Shown here piece by piece: positions 53,171 to 61,449 of a stretch of DNA of 64,000 nt. The first letter of the stretch is position 1. Every line of letters starts with the position of its first letter. This DNA is from Paraburkholderia sacchari (GTDB lineage: Bacteria; Pseudomonadota; Gammaproteobacteria; Burkholderiales; Burkholderiaceae). The notes beneath the pieces are model-generated. The model saw only the letters and a list, made by a program, of their open reading frames with translations, did no database searches and had not been told where the DNA came from. Position numbers and translations under genes: made by a program. The DNA is taken from NCBI RefSeq assembly GCF_000785435.2, contig NZ_JTDB02000006.1:1-64000 (forward strand). The letters are read 5' to 3'.

Positions 53171-53384
53171 TGCGCACGCAACGATCTAAACGGGCGGGTT
53201 CGACGCGCGCCAGAACGGCGTACGTGAAACCGCCCGCGCCTCGCTCGACGCTCATGCGCTGATCGCTACATGCCGAACACCCTTTCCGTGTGACCGTTGC
53301 GCGAGGGGCGCGGACCGTGTCCACCGGAGCGCACCTGGGATCGTGCCCCTAAAACGTCATGCGATTCCAGTTAAACTGCAACTC

Positions 53385-53663
53385 ATGGACATATGCCGTT
53401 ACTGCGGAAAAACGCGCGACGAGTGGGATTGCCACGGACCGGTCTGCCGTAGCGCGATTGCCCGGGCGCTGCGACGCCAGCGCCAGGGCCTGCCGATGGT
53501 CGCCAACGTGATCCGTAACGAAATTCCTGAGAATGCCAGCACTGGCGAGGTCATCCACGTCCTCTCGCGCCAGCGCATGCGCGCGCGCCGCAGCAACGAG
53601 GAACGGCGCGAGCGCAAGGCGCTCGAAAACGCCGACAAAACGGGCGGCTCGGCCAACAACTGA
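53385..53663 (+). CDS. Small Cys-rich protein, possible zinc ribbon
   Basis: 92 aa; not recognised. MDICRYCGKTRDEWDCHGPV then C places four Cys and a His in a C-x2-C...C-x4-C pattern that could bind zinc. The rest is basic and Arg-rich (SRQRMRARRSNEERRERKAL), suggesting nucleic-acid contact. The frame is open to 53343; the ATG at 53385 gives the metal-site start but no strong RBS is visible. Confidence 0.55.
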   Translation: MDICRYCGKTRDEWDCHGPVCRSAIARALRRQRQGLPMVANVIRNEIPENASTGEVIHVLSRQRMRARRSNEERRERKALENADKTGGSANN

Positions 53664-53983
53664 TCCCGCGATAGATCGGGCCTCACGCCTCACTACGTCC
53701 AACGCAGCAGTGCCAATGACCGTGCCGCTCTCGTGCAGTACCGATTGCGAACGAACGATCATGCGCCGCGCATACACCATTTCCTCGCGCTTCGCACCCT
53801 ATTCAGCGTGCATGCCCAAAGGTTAAACCTGTTCAAAACACAGGGAAAACACCCCCCGCCAATTTTCAAATATGCGTTGTTCACCGGATGGATTCGCCCT
53901 TGCATCTGTGCGAGATTGAATGGGCGCTATCGCGCACGTCACTTTCCACGCGCGGAACCCATACCACTCTCAAGGGGGACAGC
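53664..53983 (+). promoter_or_regulatory. 320-bp intergenic leader of the peptide-flavoenzyme pair
   Basis: No gene is supported. The middle part (53821-53885) is AT-rich against its surroundings and probably holds the promoter of the downstream pair, but no clear -35/-10 pair is assigned. An in-frame ATG at 53888 would extend the peptide to 69 residues, but lacks an RBS. A strong AGGGGGAC stands before the ATG at 53984. Confidence 0.4.
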
Positions 53984-54097
53984 ATGCAAGACTTTCTTTC
54001 TCCCGCAGCCGTACTTCCAGCCCTTTTGCGCATGCTTTGCATGACTAATCAATTGGGCGAAAGCCTCTGCGCAAAACTGCGCTCGATCTCGTCATGA
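53984..54097 (+). CDS. 37-aa peptide translationally coupled to a flavoenzyme
   Basis: Short gene with an excellent RBS (AGGGGGAC, 4 nt before the ATG) and a stop codon that overlaps the start of the flavoenzyme gene (ATGA). The peptide starts MQDFLSPAAVLPALLRMLCM; Cys sits at 19 and 29, Phe4 is the only aromatic residue, and the tail is Ser-rich (KLRSISS). The first 20 residues could form a hydrophobic helix. It is not recognised. It may be a substrate or partner of the flavoenzyme, or a leader that sets its translation. Confidence 0.55.
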   Translation: MQDFLSPAAVLPALLRMLCMTNQLGESLCAKLRSISS

Positions 54098-55443
54098 CGG
54101 CCCCGCAAATCGTCGTGCTCGGCGCGGGGCCGGCGGGCGCCACCGTGGCGCGCGCGCTCGCCACGCTCGGCTACGCCGTCACCGTCGTGAGCGAGCGGCG
54201 CCGTTTCGACGCCGTGGAAAGCCTGTCGCTGCGCGCGCTCGACGGCCTGCGCCGTGCGGGCCTGTTCCGCGCCGCGCTGTGCGCACAAGGACCGGGCGTG
54301 CGCACTACGCTCTGGAATGACTCCATGCAGACGGCCAACGCGGAGTTTCTGGTCGACCGGCACGCGTTCGACGCGGCCTTGCGCGACGATCTGCGCGAAG
54401 CGGGCGTCGAAATCATGGAGGCCGCGGTGCGTTCGGTGCAAACCACGGCGCACACGCACGACCTGATGATCGAGACCATCGATGGGCCGCTCTCGCTGAA
54501 TGCCGATTTTCTCGTCGAGGCACGGGGCCGGCTTGCGCCACTCATGCGCGACGCGACGCGCGGCCCGCAAACGCTGAGCCTGCTCAACGCCTGGCAAGGC
54601 GCTCCCGCCTCTGCCGCTTGCACCGGTTCGGCCGTGGAAAGCCTGCAAGACGGCTGGGCCTGGATGGCGCGCCTGCCGGACGGTCGCTGCTATTGGCAGA
54701 TGACGCTCGACGTCGCGAGCGCGGAGCTGCCGCAACGCGACGAGTTGCTCGCATTCTGCGCGCGCAAGCGTCGCTCGCCGCTCGCGAGCGCGTTCTTCGC
54801 CGGAGAGACGGGCGAGCACGCGCGGCTTCATGCGCGCAGCAGCACGGCCACGCTGTGCGGGCGCACCGGTGCGCGCAACTGGCTGCGCGTGGGCGACGCC
54901 GCGATGGCAGTCGATCCGCTCGCGGGCAACGGCATCTTGCAGTCGCTCTCATCGGCCTTGCAGGCGCCAGCTGTGATCCACACGCTCATTAGCCGCCCCG
55001 GACGCGCCGATCTCGCACTGCGCTTTCACCAACAGCGCATCGAGCACCTGTTCAAGCACTTCGCCCGCACGGGCCGCGATGTCTACGCGCTCGAGCAGCG
55101 CTTTGGCGCAGCGCCCTTCTGGCGGGCGCGCAGCCAATGGCCAGACGACGAGCCCGCTCATCAGGTTCCCGACTTCGGCCAGCTTGCCATCGCACGCGCG
55201 CCGGTAGTCGACGGCGATCTCATCGGCGAGGCCGACGTCGTCGTGAGCCCCGATCAACCGCTTGGCGTCTGGCATCTGCAAGGCGTGCCGCTCGCGCCCA
55301 TCGTTCAGGCGCTCATGCACGAGAATGCGCGCGAAAATCCGCACGAAAGCGCGCACGAAGCGCTCAAGTCCCTCGATGCCGATACCGCCCACACGATTCG
55401 CCAGTGGCTCGTCGCGCAGGGTTATCCGCACGCGCTCGTCTGA
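54094..55443 (+). CDS. FAD-dependent oxidoreductase, halogenase/QhpG-LodB-like superfamily
   Basis: 449-aa flavoprotein. FAD-binding Rossmann motif at the N-terminus (VVLGAGPAGATVARAL, Gly10-12-15), a W-x-W segment (DGWAWMARLPDGRCYW, Trp188 and Trp190) and the second FAD motif RVGDAAMAVDPLAGNGI (Gly267-Asp268). This layout is shared by flavin-dependent halogenases and the monooxygenases QhpG and LodB, which modify Trp residues in partner proteins. The strict halogenase WxWxIP is not met. The ATG is embedded in the stop of the 37-aa peptide gene. No amine-dehydrogenase genes are near, so the substrate is unknown. Confidence 0.82.
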   Translation: MTAPQIVVLGAGPAGATVARALATLGYAVTVVSERRRFDAVESLSLRALDGLRRAGLFRAALCAQGPGVRTTLWNDSMQTANAEFLVDRHAFDAALRDDLREAGVEIMEAAVRSVQTTAHTHDLMIETIDGPLSLNADFLVEARGRLAPLMRDATRGPQTLSLLNAWQGAPASAACTGSAVESLQDGWAWMARLPDGRCYWQMTLDVASAELPQRDELLAFCARKRRSPLASAFFAGETGEHARLHARSSTATLCGRTGARNWLRVGDAAMAVDPLAGNGILQSLSSALQAPAVIHTLISRPGRADLALRFHQQRIEHLFKHFARTGRDVYALEQRFGAAPFWRARSQWPDDEPAHQVPDFGQLAIARAPVVDGDLIGEADVVVSPDQPLGVWHLQGVPLAPIVQALMHENARENPHESAHEALKSLDADTAHTIRQWLVAQGYPHALV

Positions 55444-55507
55444 TGCGATGCGGTTTTTCTGCGCGCCGGGCGTCCGGCAAACCGTGGAATATGGCCGATA
55501 AAACGCG

Positions 55508-56455
55508 TTAAAGCACGCCGCTGTCCGCTTTGAGGAAATCGACGAACGCCCTGAGCGGCGCGGGCAAATGACGCCGGCCCGGATAGTAGAGAAACGGCCC
55601 GGAAAACTGCGGCCACCAGTCGGGCAGCAGCGGCTCCAGCGCGCCGCTTGCAAAATGCGGCTGCAGCATGTCCTCGAATAGCGCGATCACGCCCGCGCCG
55701 CGCAACGCCATCTCCATGGCAAGATCGAGCGCCGCCGCGGGTTTCACCACGAGCGCGCCGGGCGGGTCGACGCGCAGCGTTTCGCCATCGCGCTCGTATT
55801 CCCAGACCGCCATCGCGCCCCCCGAAAAACGCACGCGCAAACACACATGCCCGAGCAAGTCGCGCGGATGCGTGGGCCTGCCATGCGCGGCGAGATACGC
55901 GGGTGACGCCGCCGTCGCGAAGCGCTGCACGCGCGGGCCGATCGGAATCGCGATCATGTCCTGCTCGAGTCGCTCGTCGTAGCGGATGCCTGCGTCGCAA
56001 CCCGCCTGCAGCACGTCGACAAAACCATCCTCCACCACCACTTCCACGCGAATCTCGGGGTACGCGGCCACGAAACGCGCGAGGATCGGCGGCAGAATGC
56101 TGCGCGCCACGTTGGCGGGCACGTTCAGGCGCAGCACGCCCGCCGGGCGGTCGCGATAGCCGTTCAGGACATCGAGCGCGGCCTTCATTTCGGCGAACAG
56201 CGGCGTGATCGATTCGAGCAGGCGCTGGCCCGCTTCGGTGGGAGCGACGCTGCGTGTGGTGCGGTTCAGGAGGCGCAGGCCGAGCTTTGCCTCGAGCCGG
56301 CGCACAGCGGTGCTCAGGCTCGAAGCCGAGACACCGCCCGCGCGCGCCGCGTCGCGAAACCCGCCCGCGCGCGCGACAGCGGCGAATGCGGCCAGATCAT
56401 TCATCTCGAACGCGGCGGGTGAGGGATTCGCAGGCAGAGAGGTTTCGTGGCTCAT
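55508..56455 (-). CDS. LysR-family transcriptional regulator
   Basis: 315-aa regulator. N-terminal winged HTH at about 18-75 (MNDLAAFAAVARAGGFRDAA, SSLSTAVRRLEAKLGLRLLN) and a LysR substrate-binding domain. It is divergent from an aldo/keto reductase gene 136 bp away, the usual arrangement for regulator and target. The ATG at 56455 is used; the MNDL start at 56404 is equally possible. Confidence 0.93.
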   Translation of the reverse strand: MSHETSLPANPSPAAFEMNDLAAFAAVARAGGFRDAARAGGVSASSLSTAVRRLEAKLGLRLLNRTTRSVAPTEAGQRLLESITPLFAEMKAALDVLNGYRDRPAGVLRLNVPANVARSILPPILARFVAAYPEIRVEVVVEDGFVDVLQAGCDAGIRYDERLEQDMIAIPIGPRVQRFATAASPAYLAAHGRPTHPRDLLGHVCLRVRFSGGAMAVWEYERDGETLRVDPPGALVVKPAAALDLAMEMALRGAGVIALFEDMLQPHFASGALEPLLPDWWPQFSGPFLYYPGRRHLPAPLRAFVDFLKADSGVL

Positions 56456-56591
56456 GTCGGTCGTGCTTCGCGTGCATGCGAGGGCACACGCGCATTGTGC
56501 GGAATTTCGAACAACCCGTGCAAATCAGGTGGGATTATCCAACAACGCGAACGCGCCCATACTGGCGCCATCCGTTCACGAGGAGCACGAC

Positions 56592-57473
56592 ATGACGCAA
56601 TCGTCCAGCCAACCTTCCCGCACGTTCGCGCTCGCGGGCCGCACCGTCAATCGCATGGGCTATGGCGCCATGCAGCTCGCCGGCCCCGGCGTATTCGGGC
56701 CGCCCAGGGACCGCGCGGCGGCCGTCGCCGTGCTGCGCGAAGCGCTCGCGCTTGGCGTGAACCATCTGGACACGAGCGACTTCTACGGCCCGCACGTGAC
56801 GAACCAGATCATCCGCGAGGCGCTCCATCCCTATCCCGCCGATCTCACGATTGTCACGAAGGTGGGCGCGGTGCGCGACACCACAGGCGCATGGCTGCCC
56901 GCTCAGGAGCCCGCCGATATCGAGCGTGCCGTGCAAGACAATTTGCGCAATCTGGGGCTGGATACGCTCGACGTGGTCAATCTGCGCATCATGGGCGACG
57001 TCCACAAGCCCGCCGAAGGCCCCATCGAAAGGCAAATGGAAGCGCTCGCCGCGCTGCGCGAACACGGCCTTGTGCGCAATATCGGCATCTCCAACGCAAC
57101 GGCGAAACAGATCGAGAACGCCGGACGCATTGCCCCGATTGCCTGCGTGCAGAACCACTACAATCTGGTGAACCGCGCCGACGATGCGCTGATCGACTCG
57201 CTCGCCACGCATGGCATTGCCTATGTGCCGTTCTTCCCGCTCGGCGGCTTCACGCCGATCCAGTCGACAGCGCTCTCGGAGATCGCGCAGTCGCTCGGCG
57301 TCGCGCCGATGACCGTCGCGCTCTCGTGGCTTCTCTATCGCGCACCCAATATTCTGCTGATTCCAGGCACGTCGTCACTCGCGCATCTGCGCGAGAACAT
57401 GCAGGCGCAATCGCTCGAATTGAACGACGAAGTGCTCGCGCGACTCGACGCAATCGGCAAAGCGGGCGCGTGA
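56592..57473 (+). CDS. Aldo/keto reductase
   Basis: 293-aa NADPH-dependent oxidoreductase with a TIM barrel. DTSDFYGPHVTNQIIREAL holds the catalytic Asp and Tyr, VTKVGAVRD the Lys. The usual catalytic His position reads DVVNLRIMGD, so it is Arg or Asn here, as in a subset of the family. AGGAG precedes the ATG at 56592; the frame is open far upstream. It is probably under the divergent LysR gene. Confidence 0.92.
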   Translation: MTQSSSQPSRTFALAGRTVNRMGYGAMQLAGPGVFGPPRDRAAAVAVLREALALGVNHLDTSDFYGPHVTNQIIREALHPYPADLTIVTKVGAVRDTTGAWLPAQEPADIERAVQDNLRNLGLDTLDVVNLRIMGDVHKPAEGPIERQMEALAALREHGLVRNIGISNATAKQIENAGRIAPIACVQNHYNLVNRADDALIDSLATHGIAYVPFFPLGGFTPIQSTALSEIAQSLGVAPMTVALSWLLYRAPNILLIPGTSSLAHLRENMQAQSLELNDEVLARLDAIGKAGA

Positions 57474-57497
57474 ACGCGGCCAGAGCATTCGAGCGGC

Positions 57498-57528
57498 AAA
57501 AAAAAACCGCGGTCATCGGACCGCGGTT
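57498..57528 (-). terminator. Strong Rho-independent terminator between convergent genes
   Basis: A 10-bp stem (57505-57514 and 57519-57528; loop of 4 nt) with nine T on the minus strand ends the small acidic-protein gene. On the plus strand it may also help to end the aldo/keto reductase message. Confidence 0.9.
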
Positions 57529-57550
57529 GACAGGTTTCTGCCGCGTTGGG

Positions 57551-57781
57551 TCAGGTTTGCGAGTCCGGCGCAGCATCGCCTGCATCTGCCTGCTGGGTGT
57601 CGTCGGCCGGCTTCTCGTCCTCTTTCTTCTCGATCATTTTCTCGAGCGCCCCAGCGCCCTCGAAGCCCGCGACCGCAGCGGCCGCCTTCGTCAGGAAGCC
57701 GGCATCGGGGTCGACCTTTTCCGTTGCTTCCACCGCCGCAATCGCGCCCGCGACCTTGCCCACTTCGTCAAGAATGCCCAT
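57551..57781 (-). CDS. Small acidic hypothetical protein
   Basis: 76 aa; not recognised. An N-terminal helix-forming part (MGILDEVGKVAGAIAAVEA) is followed by an Ala-rich middle and a highly acidic, disordered tail (KKEDEKPADDTQQADAGDAA). GGAGG lies 7 nt before the ATG and a strong terminator follows, so it is a genuine single-gene unit. Confidence 0.75.
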   Translation of the reverse strand: MGILDEVGKVAGAIAAVEATEKVDPDAGFLTKAAAAVAGFEGAGALEKMIEKKEDEKPADDTQQADAGDAAPDSQT

Positions 57782-58115
57782 TTGAATCCTCCGGTTGATT
57801 GCAGTGCGTTTGCCTGAAATTGTCTGGTTTTGCCTGATTAAAGGCCATTGCCGCCGCGCGCTGGCGCCCTGCGTCCACGCTGATTGCCAGGCGCAACGGG
57901 TGCTAAAACATTCTGGGCTCGCGCGGTACGCACGGCAATCATAATCTCAAGAACTGACAATGGTTAACGGTTAATAATGCTTCGAATTACTTACGATCCT
58001 TGCGTTCTTTTCTTTTTGCCTACAGACCGAATACAAAACCCGTCTGCTCGCTCGCGCCCTTTCAGTCCACAAGGGCTGGCATAATTCCAGTTTCGCCTTT
58101 CAACCGGTTGTCGTC
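57782..58115. other. 334-bp divergent intergenic region
   Basis: Promoter space between the small acidic-protein gene (-) and the LysE exporter gene (+). It is AT-rich in the middle; a short direct repeat GGTTAAC-GGTTAAT occurs near 57962. Nothing else is recognised. Confidence 0.5.
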
Positions 58116-58763
58116 ATGAGTCTCCATACCTGGTGGCTGTTCCTCGCTACTGTCTTTGTCGTCTGCGCCATTCCCGGCCCCAATATGCTGCTGATCATGT
58201 CGCACGGCGCGCAATACGGCCTGCGCCGCACGAGCGCGACCATGGGCGGCTGCCTCTCCGCCCTCGTGCTGATGCTGGCCGTCTCGGCCGCCGGCCTTGG
58301 TGCGGTCCTCCAGGCGTGGCCCACCCTGTTCAACGCGCTGCGCATCGTTGGCGCGGCCTATCTCGTCTATCTCGGCGTGAAGGCGTGGCGCTCGCCGGTG
58401 AGCGAAAGCGGCGCCGGCGCCAGCGACGCCGTGACCGAAGCGCTCGCCACCCGCATCTGGCGCTCGCCTGGCGCGCTGTTTCGCAACGGCTTCCTCGTGG
58501 GGGGCAGCAACCCCAAAGCCATCCTGTTCGCAGCCGCGCTGTTGCCGCAGTTCATCGACGCGAGCCGCCCCACGCTGCCCCAATTCGGCGTGCTGGTGAC
58601 GACCTTCGCGGTGTGCGAGGTGAGCTGGTATCTGGTCTATGCGAGCTTCGGCACGCGCATCGGCGCGACGCTCAAAAGCCGCCGCGTGGCGAAGGCGTTC
58701 AACCGCGTGACGGGCGGCGTGTTCGTTGGCTTCGGCGCGATGATGGCGCTCGTGCGCCAGTAG
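58116..58763 (+). CDS. LysE/RhtB-family amino acid exporter
   Basis: 215-aa inner-membrane protein with six hydrophobic segments. The family signature is at the N-terminus (FVVCAIPGPNMLLIMSHGA, then YGLRRTSATMGGCLSAL) and in the middle (FRNGFLVGGSNPKAILFAAA). Members export amino acids such as lysine, threonine, homoserine or leucine; the substrate is not known here. Confidence 0.92.
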   Translation: MSLHTWWLFLATVFVVCAIPGPNMLLIMSHGAQYGLRRTSATMGGCLSALVLMLAVSAAGLGAVLQAWPTLFNALRIVGAAYLVYLGVKAWRSPVSESGAGASDAVTEALATRIWRSPGALFRNGFLVGGSNPKAILFAAALLPQFIDASRPTLPQFGVLVTTFAVCEVSWYLVYASFGTRIGATLKSRRVAKAFNRVTGGVFVGFGAMMALVRQ

Positions 58764-58820
58764 GCGCATGCCTTTTTAAAGCATGAACGCCGCCTGATCT
58801 ATTTGGCTCGCCGGACCGCT

Positions 58821-58840
58821 CGTCAGGAACGGCCCTGACG
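58821..58840. terminator. Stem-loop between convergent LysE and MarR genes
   Basis: CGTCAGG (58821-58827) pairs with CCTGACG (58834-58840) across a 6-nt loop in the 96-bp gap between convergent genes. Confidence 0.55.
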
Positions 58841-58859
58841 GGGAAATGTCACCGCGCCT

Positions 58860-59294
58860 TCACTGCGCCGCCGTGTGGGTGAGCGCGAAAAGTTCGGCGC
58901 GCAGCGCCTTGGCGCGGTCGCGCTTCATGTGCTGCTCGAATTCAGCCTGGGCGTCGAGCCACAGCGCATGCGCCTTCTCGTAGCGGCGCGCCCCGCTTGC
59001 CGAAAGACGATAAACGAGTGTGCGCGTGTCGTGCCCGGCCGCAAATGCAAACACAAGGCCGTCGCGCTGCAAGGGCTTGAGCGCGCGCACGAGCGTTGTG
59101 CGGTCCATCACGAGGTCGTCCGAAAGCTCGGCCGCCGTGGCGTCCGGACGGTCCGCAAGACGCGAAAGAATCGTGAATTGCGCGGCCGTCACGCCCGCCT
59201 GCGAAAGATGGCGCTCATATAGCTGCGTGACGAAGCGCGCCGCCTGCCGCAACGCGAAACAATTGCATTCTTCGCGTGTCATTCGCTTTGCCAT
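58860..59294 (-). CDS. MarR-family transcriptional regulator
   Basis: 144-aa winged-helix regulator. DNA-binding core QFTILSRLADRPDATAAELS and MDRTTLVRALKPLQRDGLV. An N-terminal Cys pair region (REECNCFALRQAARF) is seen in a MarR subgroup and might sense oxidants. It is 63 bp downstream of the thiolase gene on the same strand. A 20-bp palindrome upstream of the thiolase may be its binding site. Confidence 0.92.
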   Translation of the reverse strand: MAKRMTREECNCFALRQAARFVTQLYERHLSQAGVTAAQFTILSRLADRPDATAAELSDDLVMDRTTLVRALKPLQRDGLVFAFAAGHDTRTLVYRLSASGARRYEKAHALWLDAQAEFEQHMKRDRAKALRAELFALTHTAAQ

Positions 59295-59357
59295 CTGTGC
59301 TTGCCCTTGTTCGCTTGGTACGTCATGCGCGCTGCTTACCCTGTGCGCGAATGGCCA

Positions 59358-60554
59358 TCATACTTTTTCGAGCGCGAGCGCGATACCCTGGCCGCCGCCG
59401 ATGCAAAGCGTCACGACGCCACGACGCAAACCGTCGCGCTGCATCGACCATGCAAGCCGCGTCGTCAGGATCGCGCCCGTCGCGCCGATCGGATGGCCAT
59501 GTGCGATCGCGCCGCCTTCCACGTTCACGATATCGTCAGGAATGCCAAGCTGCTTGATCACCGCGAGCGGTACCGCCGCGAAGGCTTCGTTGATCTCGAA
59601 GCGATCGACGTCGGCGAGCGACCAGCCCGCGCGGCGCAGCGCAAGCTGAACCGCTGGCACGGGGCCGAGGCCGAACATGCCGGGCTCCACAGCCGCGACT
59701 CCCCACGCCACGAGCCGCACCATGGGTGCGAGCCCGTGCGCCTCGGCAAATCCGCGCTCGGCCACGAGCATCGCCGCAGCCGCGCTGTTCAGCCCCGGCG
59801 CGTTGCCCGCTGTGATTGTGCCGTCAGGACGGAACGCGGGCTTGAGCTTCGCCAGCACTTCGAATGTCGTGTCCGGACGCGGCGCTTCGTCGGTTTCAAA
59901 ACGTTCGACCCCTTTGCGCCCCTTCACCTCCACGGCGACGATCTCGTCCTTGAAGCGTCCGGCCGCCTGCGCCGCTGCGAAGCGCTGCTGCGAACGCGCG
60001 GCCCAGCGGTCCTGTTCCTCGCGCGTGAGTTCGGCGTGCGTGACGAGATCTTCGGTATGCCAGCCCGAATGCTCGCCCGAGAACGCATCGACGAGTCCGT
60101 CGCGCAGCATGCTGTCCTGCACCTGGGCGTTGCCCATTCGATAGCCCCAGCGCGCATCGTCGAGTAAAAACGGCGCGCGGTCCATGTTTTCCATGCCGCC
60201 CGCCACCGCGACGTCGGCGAGACCGAGCAGGATTTCCTGTGCGGCGCTCGCAACGGCCTGCGCACCCGAGCCGCATACGCGGTTCACCGTGAGCGCGGGC
60301 ACCGAGACGGGCACGCCGCCGCCGAGTTCCGCCTGGCGCGCGGGATTCATCTTGTTGCCGGCCTGGATCACGTTGCCGAGTACGACCGACCCGAGCAAAG
60401 CGGGATCGAGCTTTGCGCGCGCGAGCGTCTCGCGCACCGCAATCGCACCAAGCTCCGTGGCCGGCACACCCTTTAGCGCGCCATTGAAGGCGCCGATTGC
60501 CGTGCGCACCGGTTGGCATAGAACAATCTCGCGTGCTGAATTGAAGCTGCTCAT
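59358..60554 (-). CDS. Acetyl-CoA acetyltransferase (thiolase)
   Basis: 398-aa thiolase II-type enzyme: condenses two acetyl-CoA to acetoacetyl-CoA or cleaves 3-ketoacyl-CoA. Active-site Cys94 (NRVCGSGAQAV), His in GGAIAHGHPIGATGA and the second Cys in TLCIGGGQGIAL are present. The ATG at 60554 has GGAGAG upstream. No other beta-oxidation gene is adjacent; the downstream MarR gene suggests single-operon control. Confidence 0.94.
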   Translation of the reverse strand: MSSFNSAREIVLCQPVRTAIGAFNGALKGVPATELGAIAVRETLARAKLDPALLGSVVLGNVIQAGNKMNPARQAELGGGVPVSVPALTVNRVCGSGAQAVASAAQEILLGLADVAVAGGMENMDRAPFLLDDARWGYRMGNAQVQDSMLRDGLVDAFSGEHSGWHTEDLVTHAELTREEQDRWAARSQQRFAAAQAAGRFKDEIVAVEVKGRKGVERFETDEAPRPDTTFEVLAKLKPAFRPDGTITAGNAPGLNSAAAAMLVAERGFAEAHGLAPMVRLVAWGVAAVEPGMFGLGPVPAVQLALRRAGWSLADVDRFEINEAFAAVPLAVIKQLGIPDDIVNVEGGAIAHGHPIGATGAILTTRLAWSMQRDGLRRGVVTLCIGGGQGIALALEKV

Positions 60555-60604
60555 CGTGTTCTCTCCGTTGATTTGCAGAACTGCCACATCGTCTACTTCA
60601 TTCT

Positions 60605-60624
60605 ATGTATGCATATGCACACAT
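60605..60624. promoter_or_regulatory. 20-bp near-perfect palindrome, candidate MarR operator
   Basis: ATGTATGCATATGCACACAT is a palindrome with one mismatched pair (60609/60620), with perfect core TGCATATGCA, 50 bp upstream of the thiolase start. Size and placement suit a MarR dimer, and the thiolase-marR unit lies directly downstream. Confidence 0.6.
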
Positions 60625-60733
60625 TCCAATGCTTTAATCGAATCGATACTCGCCCCCGGTGGCACGTTTTATGAAGCGCCACCGAGGCAGCGTGAAAATC
60701 CAGCACGCGGTTACAGCGATGATTGCTACACGG

Positions 60734-61270
60734 TTACGCCACGGCCGGGAAATCGAGCGTCGTATCGTTCACGCGATTCACGATATTCGTGAATGTAATC
60801 GACGCAATGGCAAGCGCAATTTCCACGATCTGGCGCTCCGTGTATCCTGCCTCCCGAATCGCATTCACCTCCGCTTCGGCCACGGTGCCGTGCGTACGAA
60901 CCAGTACGCGCACAAAGCGCACCAGCGCATCGCGCTTTACGTCGCCGGTGGGCTCGCCCGCGCGAATCTGCTTCATCGCTTCGGGCGTGAGGCCAGCAAA
61001 CTTGCCAGTCAGCGTGTGTGCAGCGACGCAGTAATCACAACCCGCCACTTCGCTCACCGCGAGCTTGATGGTCTCGATATCGGGCTTGCCAAGCGTGCCG
61101 CCGGCCAGCACGGCGTCGACAGCCAGCATCGCGCCGAGCGCTTCCGGGCTGTGCGTGCCGATGGTGGCGTAAGCATTTGGCACCTTGCCGACGGCCTTGC
61201 GGATCTTCGCGAAGATTTCAGCGGCGGCGCCCGTGGCGGCTTCGGGGTGAATGGCGGAAAGTCGGGACAT
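60734..61270 (-). CDS. AhpD-like carboxymuconolactone decarboxylase family protein
   Basis: 178-aa alkylhydroperoxidase-like protein. The redox pair is in GCDYCVAAHTLTGKFAGLTP (CxxC followed by His), the hallmark of AhpD proteins that reduce peroxides through Cys thiols. AGGAG precedes the ATG. It is divergent from an AraC-family gene 179 bp away that probably controls it. Confidence 0.92.
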   Translation of the reverse strand: MSRLSAIHPEAATGAAAEIFAKIRKAVGKVPNAYATIGTHSPEALGAMLAVDAVLAGGTLGKPDIETIKLAVSEVAGCDYCVAAHTLTGKFAGLTPEAMKQIRAGEPTGDVKRDALVRFVRVLVRTHGTVAEAEVNAIREAGYTERQIVEIALAIASITFTNIVNRVNDTTLDFPAVA

Positions 61271-61325
61271 GGTTAACTCCTGAGGTTACATTGGACTAAC
61301 TGGTTTGAACTCGCTTCGCTATGTA

Positions 61326-61340
61326 GCCATCGTCGATGGC
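61326..61340. promoter_or_regulatory. 15-bp inverted repeat in the AhpD-AraC divergent region
   Basis: GCCATCG-T-CGATGGC is a perfect inverted repeat about 55 bp upstream of the AhpD-like gene. It may be an operator or a small hairpin; the binding protein is unknown. Confidence 0.4.
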
Positions 61341-61449
61341 ACGAAATCAGTCTAGCCGCGCAGCCTCATGCTTTTAATGCCAGAATGGCGCGACTTCATG
61401 CTCATTCGTCTCACTCATTTCGCACAGCCATATCGCTGAGCCACCGCAC

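Noticed and set aside
53888..54097. A 69-residue form of the peptide before the flavoenzyme
   Set aside because: The upstream ATG has no RBS, while the ATG at 53984 has a near-ideal one; the shorter form is preferred.
54094..55443. A true tryptophan halogenase
   Set aside because: The WxWxIP signature is only partly matched (WAWMARLP), so only superfamily membership is claimed.
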